The position numbers and the translations under genes are program-made. Positions 1 through 7,687 of a stretch of 19,852 nt of DNA are shown one piece after another. Positions within the stretch are counted from its first letter, which is position 1; each line of letters opens with the position of its first letter. The notes beneath the pieces are model-generated. The model ran no database searches. It was given only the letters and a program-made list of their open reading frames with translations, and had not been told where the DNA came from. This DNA comes from a bacterium (lineage in GTDB: Bacteria > JAMCPX01): assembly GCA_021787665.1 (NCBI GenBank), contig JAJYLN010000028.1, positions 1 through 19,852 of the forward strand, given 5' to 3'.

Positions 1-59
1 CCGATGACAGTCAATTTCAAATTGACGGGTCTCCGAACCTACCGCCTTCAAGGCGGTAG
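1..59 (+). CDS. tnpA: IS200/IS605 family transposase TnpA, C-terminal end (5' part outside window)
   Basis: The window opens inside an open frame (codons from position 3) reading DDSQFQIDGSPNLPPSRR and then TAG at 57-59. An acidic Q-F-x-I-D tail matches, from memory, the end of Y1-type (HUH) TnpA transposases of the IS200/IS605 family, which cut and join single-stranded DNA at subterminal hairpins. The stop codon sits inside a perfect hairpin (40-58), as expected where the transposase gene runs into the element's right end. The catalytic HUH and Tyr motifs lie outside the window, so activity cannot be judged. The call is supported by the complementary TnpA start at the right edge of the window. 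Confidence 0.6.
   Translation, partial: DDSQFQIDGSPNLPPSRR
40..58 (+). mobile_element. right-end hairpin of an IS200/IS605 element
   Basis: TACCGCC (40-46), loop TTCAA (47-51) and GGCGGTA (52-58) form a 7-bp perfect stem with a 5-nt loop. It overlaps the TnpA stop codon. Subterminal imperfect or perfect hairpins of this kind are the substrates of Y1 transposases. The exact element boundary is not visible; it lies between this hairpin and the point near 122 where lgt homology begins. Confidence 0.55.
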
Positions 60-91
60 TCATTCAGTTACAAGTGGTTGCTTCTATATAA

Positions 92-781
92 GAGGTCTTT
101 TTTACCCACTCACTTTGGAGAAGAGCCCTTTTTGTATTTCAGTACTGGCCTTATTATAAGGCGTACCCGAAGGAAATATACAGGCTGTGGTATGGAGGGC
201 TCGACCTGTACGGCGGCTACATAGCAGGGCTACTCTTTTTCATAGTTTACTTATCCATCAAGCGATTCAATATGTGGCGGTTCGGTGATATGCTCAGTCC
301 GTCAGTGGCTCTTGGATTGAGCATATGGCGGGTAGGCTGCTTCATGGGTGGCTGCTGTTTCGGCAGGCCTACTACCTTACCGTGGGGCATACGATTCCCC
401 AGAGGCAGCATCGCATATTACCAGCAGATTGAGCAATTGATCCTGCGGCCCCACGCAGTGAGTTCTTTGCCGGTACAGCCGACGGAGCTGTACGAGGTCT
501 TCGGAGGCTTGATTTTACTGGCCGTGCTCCTTTTGCTCGAGAGGCGCCAGCGCTATGACGGACAGCTTTTCTGGGGCCTTACCCTCGGGTATGCGGCCCT
601 GCGGTTCTTCAATGAGTTCGCACGGGGCGATTTCGGAAGGGGATGGATATGGAAGCCATACCTGTCGCTCCCTCAGGGCATCAGCATAGTGCTCATAGGT
701 ACGGCACTCATCGTGATGCACGCTTTGAAAAAGTCCGCCCTGAGACAATCATGTCGCCACGACGTCACCAATGAGAATTGA
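92..781 (+). pseudogene. lgt: prolipoprotein diacylglyceryl transferase, 5'-truncated remnant
   Basis: Lgt is the inner-membrane enzyme that moves diacylglyceryl from phosphatidylglycerol to the lipobox cysteine of prolipoproteins. The frame is open from 92 (TAA at 89-91). Lgt-like sequence is recognisable from about 122 (RALFVFQYW, then a PKEI..LWYGGLDLYGGY block). Next come the signature region WRVGCFMGGCCFGRPT, PVQPTELYE and LRFFNEFARGD, ending with a hydrophobic C-terminal helix. The usual N-terminal 60-80 residues and the start codon are missing. The first in-frame ATG is at 272 and would give only 169 aa, against about 260-280 in the family. The break coincides with the IS200/IS605 right end just upstream, so the simplest reading is disruption by the element. 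If translated from 272 it would lack early transmembrane helices and probably be inactive. A chimeric assembly at the repeat cannot be excluded. Confidence 0.75.
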
Positions 782-837
782 AATCTCCTGACCCAAGGAG
801 AACTTGGGTGCCGCGCCATCTTTTTCGGGGTACCCAT

Positions 838-863
838 CCGGAGTATGGCTCCGGGGATTTTTT
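838..863 (+). terminator. Rho-independent terminator downstream of lgt
   Basis: CCGGAG (838-843), loop TATGG, and CTCCGG (849-854) form a 6-bp GC-rich stem. GGA and a run of six T (858-863) follow directly. It lies 57 nt after the lgt stop and before the MCP promoter, so it separates the two transcription units. A second small hairpin (ACCCAAG 791-797 / CTTGGGT 803-809) precedes it but has no adjacent T tract. Confidence 0.6.
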
Positions 864-925
864 GCATTTTCCCCCTTTGGAAAAGGGGGACGAAATGAGG
901 GGGGGGTAAAAAATCCCCCACTTCG
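864..925. repeat. dispersed C/G-run palindromic repeat, copy 1
   Basis: CCCCCTTT (871-878), loop GGA and AAAGGGGG (882-889) form a perfect 8-bp stem. A long G run (898-906), TAAAAAAT and CCCCC (915-919) follow. The same arrangement (palindrome, purine run, ATTT or ATCCC) occurs in opposite orientation at 19570-19630. This resembles REP/MITE-like intergenic repeats that I recall as common in Nitrospirota and related genomes; the family name is unknown to me. Confidence 0.45.
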
Positions 926-932
926 GGGTTCG

Positions 933-960
933 TTGACAAAAAATGACTTTTCGGTATGCT
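933..960 (+). promoter_or_regulatory. sigma70-type promoter of the MCP-recO operon, leaderless arrangement
   Basis: TTGACA (933-938) matches the -35 consensus in full. A 16-nt spacer and TATGCT (955-960) follow; the latter agrees with TATAAT at four positions. The -10 box ends 6 nt before ATG 967, so transcription should start at or next to the start codon. No Shine-Dalgarno-like sequence precedes that ATG. Confidence 0.5.
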
Positions 961-966
961 TGGTAC

Positions 967-3495
967 ATGAAATTCAAGACGAAGATAACGATTGCGAACG
1001 TCATCATAACGCTCATAGCGGTTGCTGCCATCTACTATGTGACCGTCAAGACCATCAGCTTTACCATGGACGTGATCAGGTTCGTGTCGATCGTCGCCGG
1101 CATTATCGTGGTAATAGCGCTCGGTATCCAGTATATCGCGAGCATCAGGCCGTTCTCGATCATAGAAGAATACGACCGGAGGGCGAATGGTGGCGGGGCA
1201 GACGACAAGTTTACCAGACTGGCCTTTTATACCGTGCTCAATTTCCCGTTTTATTTTATGGCCGTGTCCGCTGCCCAATGGTATGTCGCGTCCATAATCT
1301 TTTTCATCTTGCTGTACGGGTTCGAGCACACCGGCCTCACGATCGCCCTGAGGACCGCCTTTGCGATTATCAGCGGCGCTACCATCGCGAACATCTTCCA
1401 GTACTTCGTGTACCAGAGACTGACCGAGCCCCGGATGAGGGAGATCCAGCAGCATATGAAGGACACGGAGCTCTATGTCAGGAAAAGAATCGGCATTGTC
1501 GCAAAGGTCTTCTTCAGCTTCTTTGTCCTTGTCCTCCTCTTTCTGATATTCATTCGGACGATCAGCGACAAGCTCATAGAGGACATCTTCAGGGGGAACG
1601 GCGTCTCATCAGCGAAGGTCGAGCTTGCTGCGTACGTCCCGGCCATTAACTCCCTACTATCGCAGCGACTGCCTGCCGAGCAGACGGCCATAGATCTTTC
1701 GAAGTTCACGTTGGGCAGCTCGGGCTATGTCATCGTGATGGACAATACCGGCAAGGATGTTTTTCGCGGGTCGGACAGCTACGAAGGCAATCTCCCCCTC
1801 GATAAGCTCGCTACACGGGACACGTACAATGATTTCAAAAGCTCGAGTTCCCTGATCAAGGTGTCTATCGGCGATGGCTACTCCCTGGTGGGGGTCTACG
1901 CATGGTCCGATTATGCCTCTGCCCTCTCCAGATTCTCCGAATCGCAGAATTGGCTGCTGCTCGCTATGGCTCTTATCCTTACGACCATCTCCCTATTCAT
2001 CGCAATCGATATATACCTTCCGGTAAAGGCGATTAGCTCTACGGTGGAAAAGCTGACCATGGGCAACTTCTCCACTACAAGCGGCCTGTTCGTCGAGGAT
2101 GAGGCGGGCGTAGCCGCCAACGCAATCAGGAAGATGATCGAGAACATCACGTCGGTCATAAAGAGCATAAAGTCTTCAAGCGCCAATATCATAGGGATAT
2201 CCGATAGGTTGATGAACACCATCGATGGTACCCGGGAAAACATGCTCGTTCTCGACAAAGAGATCAAAAACAATGCAGGAATCATCACCGCAGTACAGAA
2301 CACGTTGAACCAGCTTGCAGAGTATATAGAAGGTCTTCTCAACTCGATCCAGGAGACCCTCGCAAGCAGCCACAAGCTCGAGAAGTCCCTGGCGGGCAAC
2401 GGGAAGACACTTGCAGAGCTCAGGGCAGCCATAGGAAGGCTCCTGAATTCGAGCGATAATCTTCTATCGAAGCTCGCCTCGATACAGCGCCACACCGAGG
2501 ACGACATGGGCAACATCTCCCTGAACGGCTACGGATATCTGAGGAACACGGATATGGAGAACGAGGAGATCATGCACCGCCTACGCGACACGATCGGCTG
2601 GATGACGGACGGCTTGAGCAAGCTCGGATCCGAGTTGTCGGCCAATGTGCAATACCGGCAGAAGGTAGGGAACATCTTGTATAAGGCCTCGAGCGTCGTT
2701 GCTACCCTCGATGAGCACGTCAATAAAATCGTAGTGGACTTAAACAAGATAGACCTCGTTATCGACGATACGAACCTCCTCGCCATGAACTCCTCCGTTA
2801 TATCGGCACAGGCGGGAGACTCTGGGAGAGGTTTTGACGTCGTTTCAGAGGAGATAACGAAGCTTGCCAATGTGACGCAGAACAAGATCATAGAGGTACG
2901 AAGCCTGACAGCGCTCCTCGTGAAAGAGAAGGACGCTATCATGAGCAATGTGAAAGAGAAGCAAAAGTTCATCGATATCTTCGACGGCAAGCTGGGATTA
3001 CTGAACGCCGAGACAGGTACCATGACGGGGAACGTAGCTGCCCTCAGGCTCGAATCTGATCAGATTGCCAAGGCAATACAATCCGTGTCTTCCGGGATCC
3101 AGGGACTGCTGAGTTACGCTGCATCCGGCAAGGATACCCAGAGGCTCATAAACGCAAGGCTGGTACACCTAAGCAAGTCCGCGGCCGATATAGAGAAGCA
3201 TGCGACTATCCTGAAGGAAAGCCTGGAACAGCTGGGCCAAGGATGGTCTGCCTATGCGGAAGGCCTCGGGCCCTTCGCTTCTGCGCTGTCTGCCATAAGC
3301 GGTCCTGCGAACGCTATCAACGATTATATGGGGTCGATAAAGGATAGGCTCGGCGAGGTACAGAGGCTCCTCGATAGCATCTCCGGCACATCTCAAAGGC
3401 TCAGCGGGCAGCTCGATAGCCTCGCGGTAAGGGAAGAGCTCGAAAAGATCGTCGTTGCCATTAACGAAGAACCCAGGAAGTACAGAGTGATATGA
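967..3495 (+). CDS. 6-TM HAMP/MCP-like signalling protein, paralogue A (degenerate hairpin tip)
   Basis: This is a membrane signal transducer of the methyl-accepting chemotaxis protein type, 842 aa from ATG 967; an in-frame ATG at 943 would add 8 residues. I prefer 967 because a strong promoter places the transcript start there. Residues 6-58 hold two membrane helices and 86-148 further hydrophobic helices. Another helix spans about 178-198, an extracytoplasmic sensor about 200-327 (with SSGYVIVMDNTGKDV, Cache-like), and a last helix about 328-350. A HAMP-like linker and a long coiled-coil hairpin reach the C-terminus. The tip carries DDTNLLAMN..SAQAGDSGRGFDVV (N603). By eye against E. coli Tsr, F373 is D, E385 is I and R388 is Q, residues needed for trimer or CheA/CheW contacts. 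No cheA, cheW, cheR or cheB is in the window. The stop overlaps the next start by 4 nt (ATGA), so the pair is translationally coupled. The signal sensed is unknown. Confidence 0.8.
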   Translation: MKFKTKITIANVIITLIAVAAIYYVTVKTISFTMDVIRFVSIVAGIIVVIALGIQYIASIRPFSIIEEYDRRANGGGADDKFTRLAFYTVLNFPFYFMAVSAAQWYVASIIFFILLYGFEHTGLTIALRTAFAIISGATIANIFQYFVYQRLTEPRMREIQQHMKDTELYVRKRIGIVAKVFFSFFVLVLLFLIFIRTISDKLIEDIFRGNGVSSAKVELAAYVPAINSLLSQRLPAEQTAIDLSKFTLGSSGYVIVMDNTGKDVFRGSDSYEGNLPLDKLATRDTYNDFKSSSSLIKVSIGDGYSLVGVYAWSDYASALSRFSESQNWLLLAMALILTTISLFIAIDIYLPVKAISSTVEKLTMGNFSTTSGLFVEDEAGVAANAIRKMIENITSVIKSIKSSSANIIGISDRLMNTIDGTRENMLVLDKEIKNNAGIITAVQNTLNQLAEYIEGLLNSIQETLASSHKLEKSLAGNGKTLAELRAAIGRLLNSSDNLLSKLASIQRHTEDDMGNISLNGYGYLRNTDMENEEIMHRLRDTIGWMTDGLSKLGSELSANVQYRQKVGNILYKASSVVATLDEHVNKIVVDLNKIDLVIDDTNLLAMNSSVISAQAGDSGRGFDVVSEEITKLANVTQNKIIEVRSLTALLVKEKDAIMSNVKEKQKFIDIFDGKLGLLNAETGTMTGNVAALRLESDQIAKAIQSVSSGIQGLLSYAASGKDTQRLINARLVHLSKSAADIEKHATILKESLEQLGQGWSAYAEGLGPFASALSAISGPANAINDYMGSIKDRLGEVQRLLDSISGTSQRLSGQLDSLAVREELEKIVVAINEEPRKYRVI

Positions 3496-6014
3496 AACGG
3501 GCGAACCTTTTTCTCACGGCCCTCTTTCTCATCAATTCGTCTCTGGTGATGACGGTCTTCAGTGTCGTACTCGTTACGACGTACACGATAGAGATAAACG
3601 ACTCCGTACTCAACATGATCCTGATAGCGTTTGTCTCCCTCGTTGCCTCGATCGTTTTTTACCTGCTGAACCCTGTCCAGCTCAAAAAGATGGGGGCCTT
3701 GCTGGACAAGCGGTACGATGACTCCGCCCGGGGAATGCTCGATGTGCTGGTTACCTATCCGGTGAAGGCGATACCGATTGTTGCCGCACTATGGCTGGCC
3801 GGCATGGCCCTGTACCTCCTTGCAGGCGGCCTGACCAGTATATTCAGGGCAAACTTTATGCCCCTCGGCTTCCTCTTCTCCGCTCTGTTCGTGATGATAC
3901 TCGGCATTGTTTCACAGACCTATTCGTTCAAAATCGCTACGAACGCATACATCTCGATGGCTATAAAGAAGCTCAACATCCTGGAACTGAAGAGCGTATA
4001 CATTCCCATCAAGTATAAGCTCATCGGTATATCGGGCATGGTGATAGTGAGCGCCTACCTCGTGCTCCTCTATAGTGCTTATCATGGCGCCATGAGGTAC
4101 GTGAACCGCGACGTCTACAGCGATACGCTCCAGGTCGCTGCCGGCGTTGCGCACGGTGTTGAGAAAAGCGCTGATCCTGAGGGCCTGCTGAGAGACCTGT
4201 CCGGCAAGTTTTCAGACAGATACAACTTCTACCTCTACGATCCGCTGGGCAAGTCCGTAACAGACTATTCCGATGCCCGGATCCAGGGCGATGTCGCGAG
4301 GCGGCTCGACAGAGAGGACATTGTGAACGACAGACAGAACCATCAGATACTGTTCCTTCTGGGCAAGCCCGTGAGCGTAAACGGCAAGAGCTATCGCCTT
4401 CTGGTGGGAATAAAGAAGGACTTTTACCATGCGCCCCTGAGAGGGTTCCTGTATAACCTCATCCTGTCCGGGATATTGATACTCATCGTTCTGCTCATAA
4501 CCGACGTCCTCATAGCGAACGACATATCGTCGCACGAAAGGAGCCTGTCGGACTATTCGGTCATGCTCTCGAACAGAGAGCTCACGCGTCTGCCGGAGAT
4601 AGTCTCGACGGACGAACTCGGCATAATCGTGGTCAATATCAGGACGCTTGTCATGAACTTCAGGGACTCCAGGCTCAAGATATCAAAAGACATAGAGTCA
4701 CTGAGCGGTATTATGACCTCGATGTCCGGAGGTATAGCCGGCATACGATCGACCATTGCCGAGCAGTCAAAGTATACCGATGAGCTACGCGATATCGTGC
4801 GCTCGATACGGGAAGTTTCCGGTCAGATATTGTCGCAGAGTGCGCCGCTGAATGAGGCCGCTTCGGGCAATAGCCACTTCGTGCTCCAGGCGCTGCAAAA
4901 AAACAAGGAGTTTGCGCTCTGCGTGAACAGCGTGTCGTACCAGATGACACGGGTATCAACGTTTCTCGTGAACAATATCCGTGTGTACGAAGACATAAGA
5001 AGCAATATCATTACCTTGAAGGAAGTCGTCGTTTCGATCGGTACGGCGGCGAGCTCGATCGACGCGGGAGCGTCCACCATGCATGCCATCCTTGACCGGT
5101 TCTCGGAGTCCCTGGCTGCCGTACAGACATTGAACACGAAGGGTACGGAACTCAAGAAGGATATCGAAGCACTGTTGAGCGAGGTATCGGACATAACGGA
5201 CAATATCATCTCCTTGCTTTCCTCATTCCTCTCCCACATCCAGCAGGCGAGCGAGATGCTGGGCATCATCAACAATATAGCCGAGCGCACGAACCTCCTT
5301 TCCGTCAATGCCTTCATACTCGCTGCATCCCACCAGACCGAGGGCAAGAGCTTCAAGGTGGTGGCCGAGGCGATCAAGAAACTCGCAGACAGGGCCCGGA
5401 CCGGATCGAGGGATATTGCGAACTACATAACGAGGGTCAGGAGGAACGTGGACGAGATCGTGAGCAGCATGAAAGACATCAACGGCTTCATCGCGCTCAC
5501 CAGACAGTCTTTTTCCTTCATTAACTCGATCGAGGAACGGGTCGATCAACTGGTCACATCGGCCGCCGGTATATATGGAAGCAGGACCGGCAGTGTCGTA
5601 TCGTCCACGGACAGGGAGATGCTCCACAGCCTCAGCGCGACCGTCGAAGGCTCGGTCAAGACACTCGTTGACGATATAGCCACCGCAGTCGGTCTTATGT
5701 CCGATATGAACGGCGCGGTCACGGGGATAAAATCTTCGCTCGACAGGATGGCTGAGGTCAATGAAGCGGACAATGCCGCTCTGACTGCGGTCAACCACTC
5801 TATCGAGGACATAAAGACCTTTACCGGGTATATAAACGACAGCCTCGCTGTGGACGTCAGTAACCAGATACTCCTGTCCGAGAGCTCGGCGGGAGAGCTG
5901 GGTGATCGCATCAAGGGTAACGAGCAGACCGTCCATGAGCTTGAGGGTATCGTCCGGCAGCTCGCGTCCGAACTCGATTCCCTGAACAACGCCATCAAGC
6001 TGTTCGTCGTGTAG
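3492..6014 (+). CDS. 6-TM HAMP/MCP-like signalling protein, paralogue B (strongly degenerate hairpin tip)
   Basis: 840 aa with the same plan as the upstream gene. Membrane helices lie at about 7-30, 40-60, 91-113, 122-142 and 175-196. An extracytoplasmic domain spans about 197-315 (NFYLYDPLGKSV). A sixth helix lies at about 316-341, followed by a HAMP-like region to about 395 and a long coiled coil. The tip asparagine is residue 601, almost the same position as in paralogue A (603), so the two are probably an old tandem duplication. The tip reads ERTNLLSVNAFILAAS and HQTEGKSFKVV. The AGE-GRGF hallmark is lost, and by eye the Tsr residues F373, E385 and R388 correspond to E, L and S. The flanking VVAEAIKKLADRA helix stays canonical. 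The start ATG overlaps the preceding stop by 4 nt, and recO begins 10 nt after its stop. A structural partner or heteromer with paralogue A, or a receptor uncoupled from CheA, are inferences. Confidence 0.8.
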   Translation: MKRANLFLTALFLINSSLVMTVFSVVLVTTYTIEINDSVLNMILIAFVSLVASIVFYLLNPVQLKKMGALLDKRYDDSARGMLDVLVTYPVKAIPIVAALWLAGMALYLLAGGLTSIFRANFMPLGFLFSALFVMILGIVSQTYSFKIATNAYISMAIKKLNILELKSVYIPIKYKLIGISGMVIVSAYLVLLYSAYHGAMRYVNRDVYSDTLQVAAGVAHGVEKSADPEGLLRDLSGKFSDRYNFYLYDPLGKSVTDYSDARIQGDVARRLDREDIVNDRQNHQILFLLGKPVSVNGKSYRLLVGIKKDFYHAPLRGFLYNLILSGILILIVLLITDVLIANDISSHERSLSDYSVMLSNRELTRLPEIVSTDELGIIVVNIRTLVMNFRDSRLKISKDIESLSGIMTSMSGGIAGIRSTIAEQSKYTDELRDIVRSIREVSGQILSQSAPLNEAASGNSHFVLQALQKNKEFALCVNSVSYQMTRVSTFLVNNIRVYEDIRSNIITLKEVVVSIGTAASSIDAGASTMHAILDRFSESLAAVQTLNTKGTELKKDIEALLSEVSDITDNIISLLSSFLSHIQQASEMLGIINNIAERTNLLSVNAFILAASHQTEGKSFKVVAEAIKKLADRARTGSRDIANYITRVRRNVDEIVSSMKDINGFIALTRQSFSFINSIEERVDQLVTSAAGIYGSRTGSVVSSTDREMLHSLSATVEGSVKTLVDDIATAVGLMSDMNGAVTGIKSSLDRMAEVNEADNAALTAVNHSIEDIKTFTGYINDSLAVDVSNQILLSESSAGELGDRIKGNEQTVHELEGIVRQLASELDSLNNAIKLFVV

Positions 6015-6024
6015 GAAACAGACC

Positions 6025-6780
6025 ATGGGAACCTTTACATCCGAAGGCATTGTCATAAACAGACTGAAGTATCTCGAATCGGACCTGATCGTTACCATTC
6101 TGTCGAAGGACCATGGAAAGATTAAGGCCATGGTAAAAGGGGGCGCAAACAGCAGGAAAAGGTTTCCGGGCGCTTTCGAGACAGGCAATATCGGAGAGTT
6201 TGGCTTCGTGGAGAAGAACCCCTATCAGATCGCGTATGTGGCGCATGCAACGATAGATGATTATCTGATACGGCTCAAGAAAGACTACGAGAAGACGCTG
6301 TTGCTCATCTACTTGTCCGGTCTGACGGATGTGATGACTCCGGAGCGTCAATCCAGTCAGGTGTTGTTCTCCGCGCTGAGTGATACGGTCAGGTTCCTCG
6401 AGGATAGCAAACAACTGAGCCAGGCACGGCTGTTCTACGAGCTGCAACTGCTGAGGATAAACGGGCTGCTCCATGTCGTGGGGAGGTGTGAGTTGTGCAA
6501 GGAACCGTTCCGCAGCGGCGACGATGTCCATCTGGTGGTTGCGAGCGGAAGATTTGTCTGTCATGCATGTGTACCGAATGACGGCAAGGTCTGCCGTATC
6601 CCGTTGGCCCTGCTCACGCTCATAAAATCAGCCGCTCATCATGACATTTATCTGAACGGCCTCTCTGGTATGGAAATACCGTCGGCGCTGTTCGGCTTTA
6701 CCAGAAGGATCATCACCTCCTATATCGACAAGCCATTGAAACTATGGGACATGATTGATACGTTATTGCTCTATGAATAA
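6025..6780 (+). CDS. recO: DNA repair protein RecO
   Basis: RecO works with RecF and RecR to load RecA onto SSB-coated single-stranded DNA, and anneals complementary strands, in the cytoplasm. The 251-aa protein has the N-terminal OB-fold start (TSEGIVINRLKYLESDLIV, then S-K-DHGKI-A-VKG). It also has a Cys4 zinc-binding site, CELC at 155-158 and CHAC at 179-182, followed by the helical C-terminal domain. Length fits the family (about 240-260 aa). ATG 6025 has a good AGGAAA ribosome site a few bases upstream. It lies 10 nt after the second MCP-like gene and its last codons overlap the M50 protease start, so it is embedded in a four-gene operon rather than its common rnc-era-recO context. Confidence 0.92.
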   Translation: MGTFTSEGIVINRLKYLESDLIVTILSKDHGKIKAMVKGGANSRKRFPGAFETGNIGEFGFVEKNPYQIAYVAHATIDDYLIRLKKDYEKTLLLIYLSGLTDVMTPERQSSQVLFSALSDTVRFLEDSKQLSQARLFYELQLLRINGLLHVVGRCELCKEPFRSGDDVHLVVASGRFVCHACVPNDGKVCRIPLALLTLIKSAAHHDIYLNGLSGMEIPSALFGFTRRIITSYIDKPLKLWDMIDTLLLYE

Positions 6781-7687
6781 AGATTATCTGGACAATACGC
6801 AGATAGACCTGGAGAAGCTCCATGACGACTTTTATGGATGGAAGCCGCCCGAGCCACCGAAGATCAAGATAGTTGCGCCGGCTATCCTGTTCTTTGTGAC
6901 CTTTATTGCGGTCCTCTTTGCAGGATCACTACAGTATGGTGTAAACCCCTTTTCCCATCCTGACCAGGTGTATAGGGGCTTGCCATTCGCGCTGGTCCTG
7001 ATGGGCATATTGTTGTCCCACGAGATGGGACATTTCCTTATGTCGAAGCATCACCATGTCGCAGCCACTCTGCCTTATTTCATTCCTGCCCCCAACATCC
7101 TCGGCACGTTCGGCGCATTCATACGCATGAAATCGCCGATACCGGACCGCAACGCGCTCGTGGACATCGGGGCCGCTGGTCCCCTGGCGGGGTTCGTGGT
7201 CGCGCTCCCGGCACTGATTATCGGAATGAGGATGTCGTCGGTCTCGGCTGTTACTGCTGCCGGGAGCTTCAGGCTGGGAGACTCACTGCTTGTCAAGCTC
7301 GTGTCCCTCCTGGTCAGACCGGACGTCACTGCCGGTCGTCAGCTCGTACTGAGCCCCATTGCGTTCGCAGGGTGGATAGGTATGTTCGTCACCGCAATGA
7401 ACCTCATACCGATAGGTCAGCTCGACGGCGGTCATATCGCGTATGCGCTCTTCGGTAAATGGTACAACGCCATTGCAAGGCTGGCCCTCGTTGCGCTCGT
7501 CGTCATGGGTATATGGGGCTGGGAGGTATGGCTGTTCTGGGCACTGATCATACTGATTCTCGGCGTACGACACCCGAGTCCCATGGACCCGTATCAGCCC
7601 CTCGACAGAAAGAGAAGGTCGATTGCGTTGATCGCCATGGTCATCCTGATCATCACCTTTATACCCGTACCGTTCTCCGGGTTCTGA
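6773..7687 (+). CDS. site-2 protease-type membrane zinc metalloprotease (M50 family)
   Basis: This is an intramembrane metalloprotease of the M50B type, 304 aa, with about six hydrophobic helices. The zinc-binding HEMGH motif is at residues 83-87, and the third-ligand region NLIPIGQLDGGH has its LDGG at about 217-220. A G-rich helix (DIGAAGPLAGF) lies between, as in S2P homologues. No PDZ domain is evident, so it is a short, PDZ-less member rather than RseP. Substrates cannot be told; relatives cleave membrane-bound anti-sigma factors or signal peptides. ATG 6773 overlaps the recO stop by 8 nt (ATGAATAA). A TTG at 6755 is an alternative that would add 6 residues. Its stop codon directly abuts the stop of the opposing gene. 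An anti-sigma factor lies about 10 kb away in this window, but a link between them is speculation. Confidence 0.88.
   Translation: MNKDYLDNTQIDLEKLHDDFYGWKPPEPPKIKIVAPAILFFVTFIAVLFAGSLQYGVNPFSHPDQVYRGLPFALVLMGILLSHEMGHFLMSKHHHVAATLPYFIPAPNILGTFGAFIRMKSPIPDRNALVDIGAAGPLAGFVVALPALIIGMRMSSVSAVTAAGSFRLGDSLLVKLVSLLVRPDVTAGRQLVLSPIAFAGWIGMFVTAMNLIPIGQLDGGHIAYALFGKWYNAIARLALVALVVMGIWGWEVWLFWALIILILGVRHPSPMDPYQPLDRKRRSIALIAMVILIITFIPVPFSGF

Noticed and set aside
140-154. 15-bp exact match CAGTACTGGCCTTAT at 140-154 and 10627-10641
   Set aside because: One lies in lgt coding sequence and the other between argH and the small gene; a single 15-mer match is within reach of chance in 20 kb and flanks do not extend it.
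943-966. Upstream ATG 943 as start of MCP A
   Set aside because: It lies between the -35 and -10 boxes of the strong promoter, so it would not be on the transcript; ATG 967 begins a normal basic-then-hydrophobic N-terminus.
673-1455. 260-codon minus-strand open frame
   Set aside because: It runs across lgt, the intergenic repeat and the MCP gene on the opposite strand; charged low-complexity composition and no domain, so a shadow frame.
5223-6188. 321-codon minus-strand open frame opposite MCP B and recO
   Set aside because: The opposite strand encodes clear coiled-coil and RecO sequence; no ribosome site or family features.
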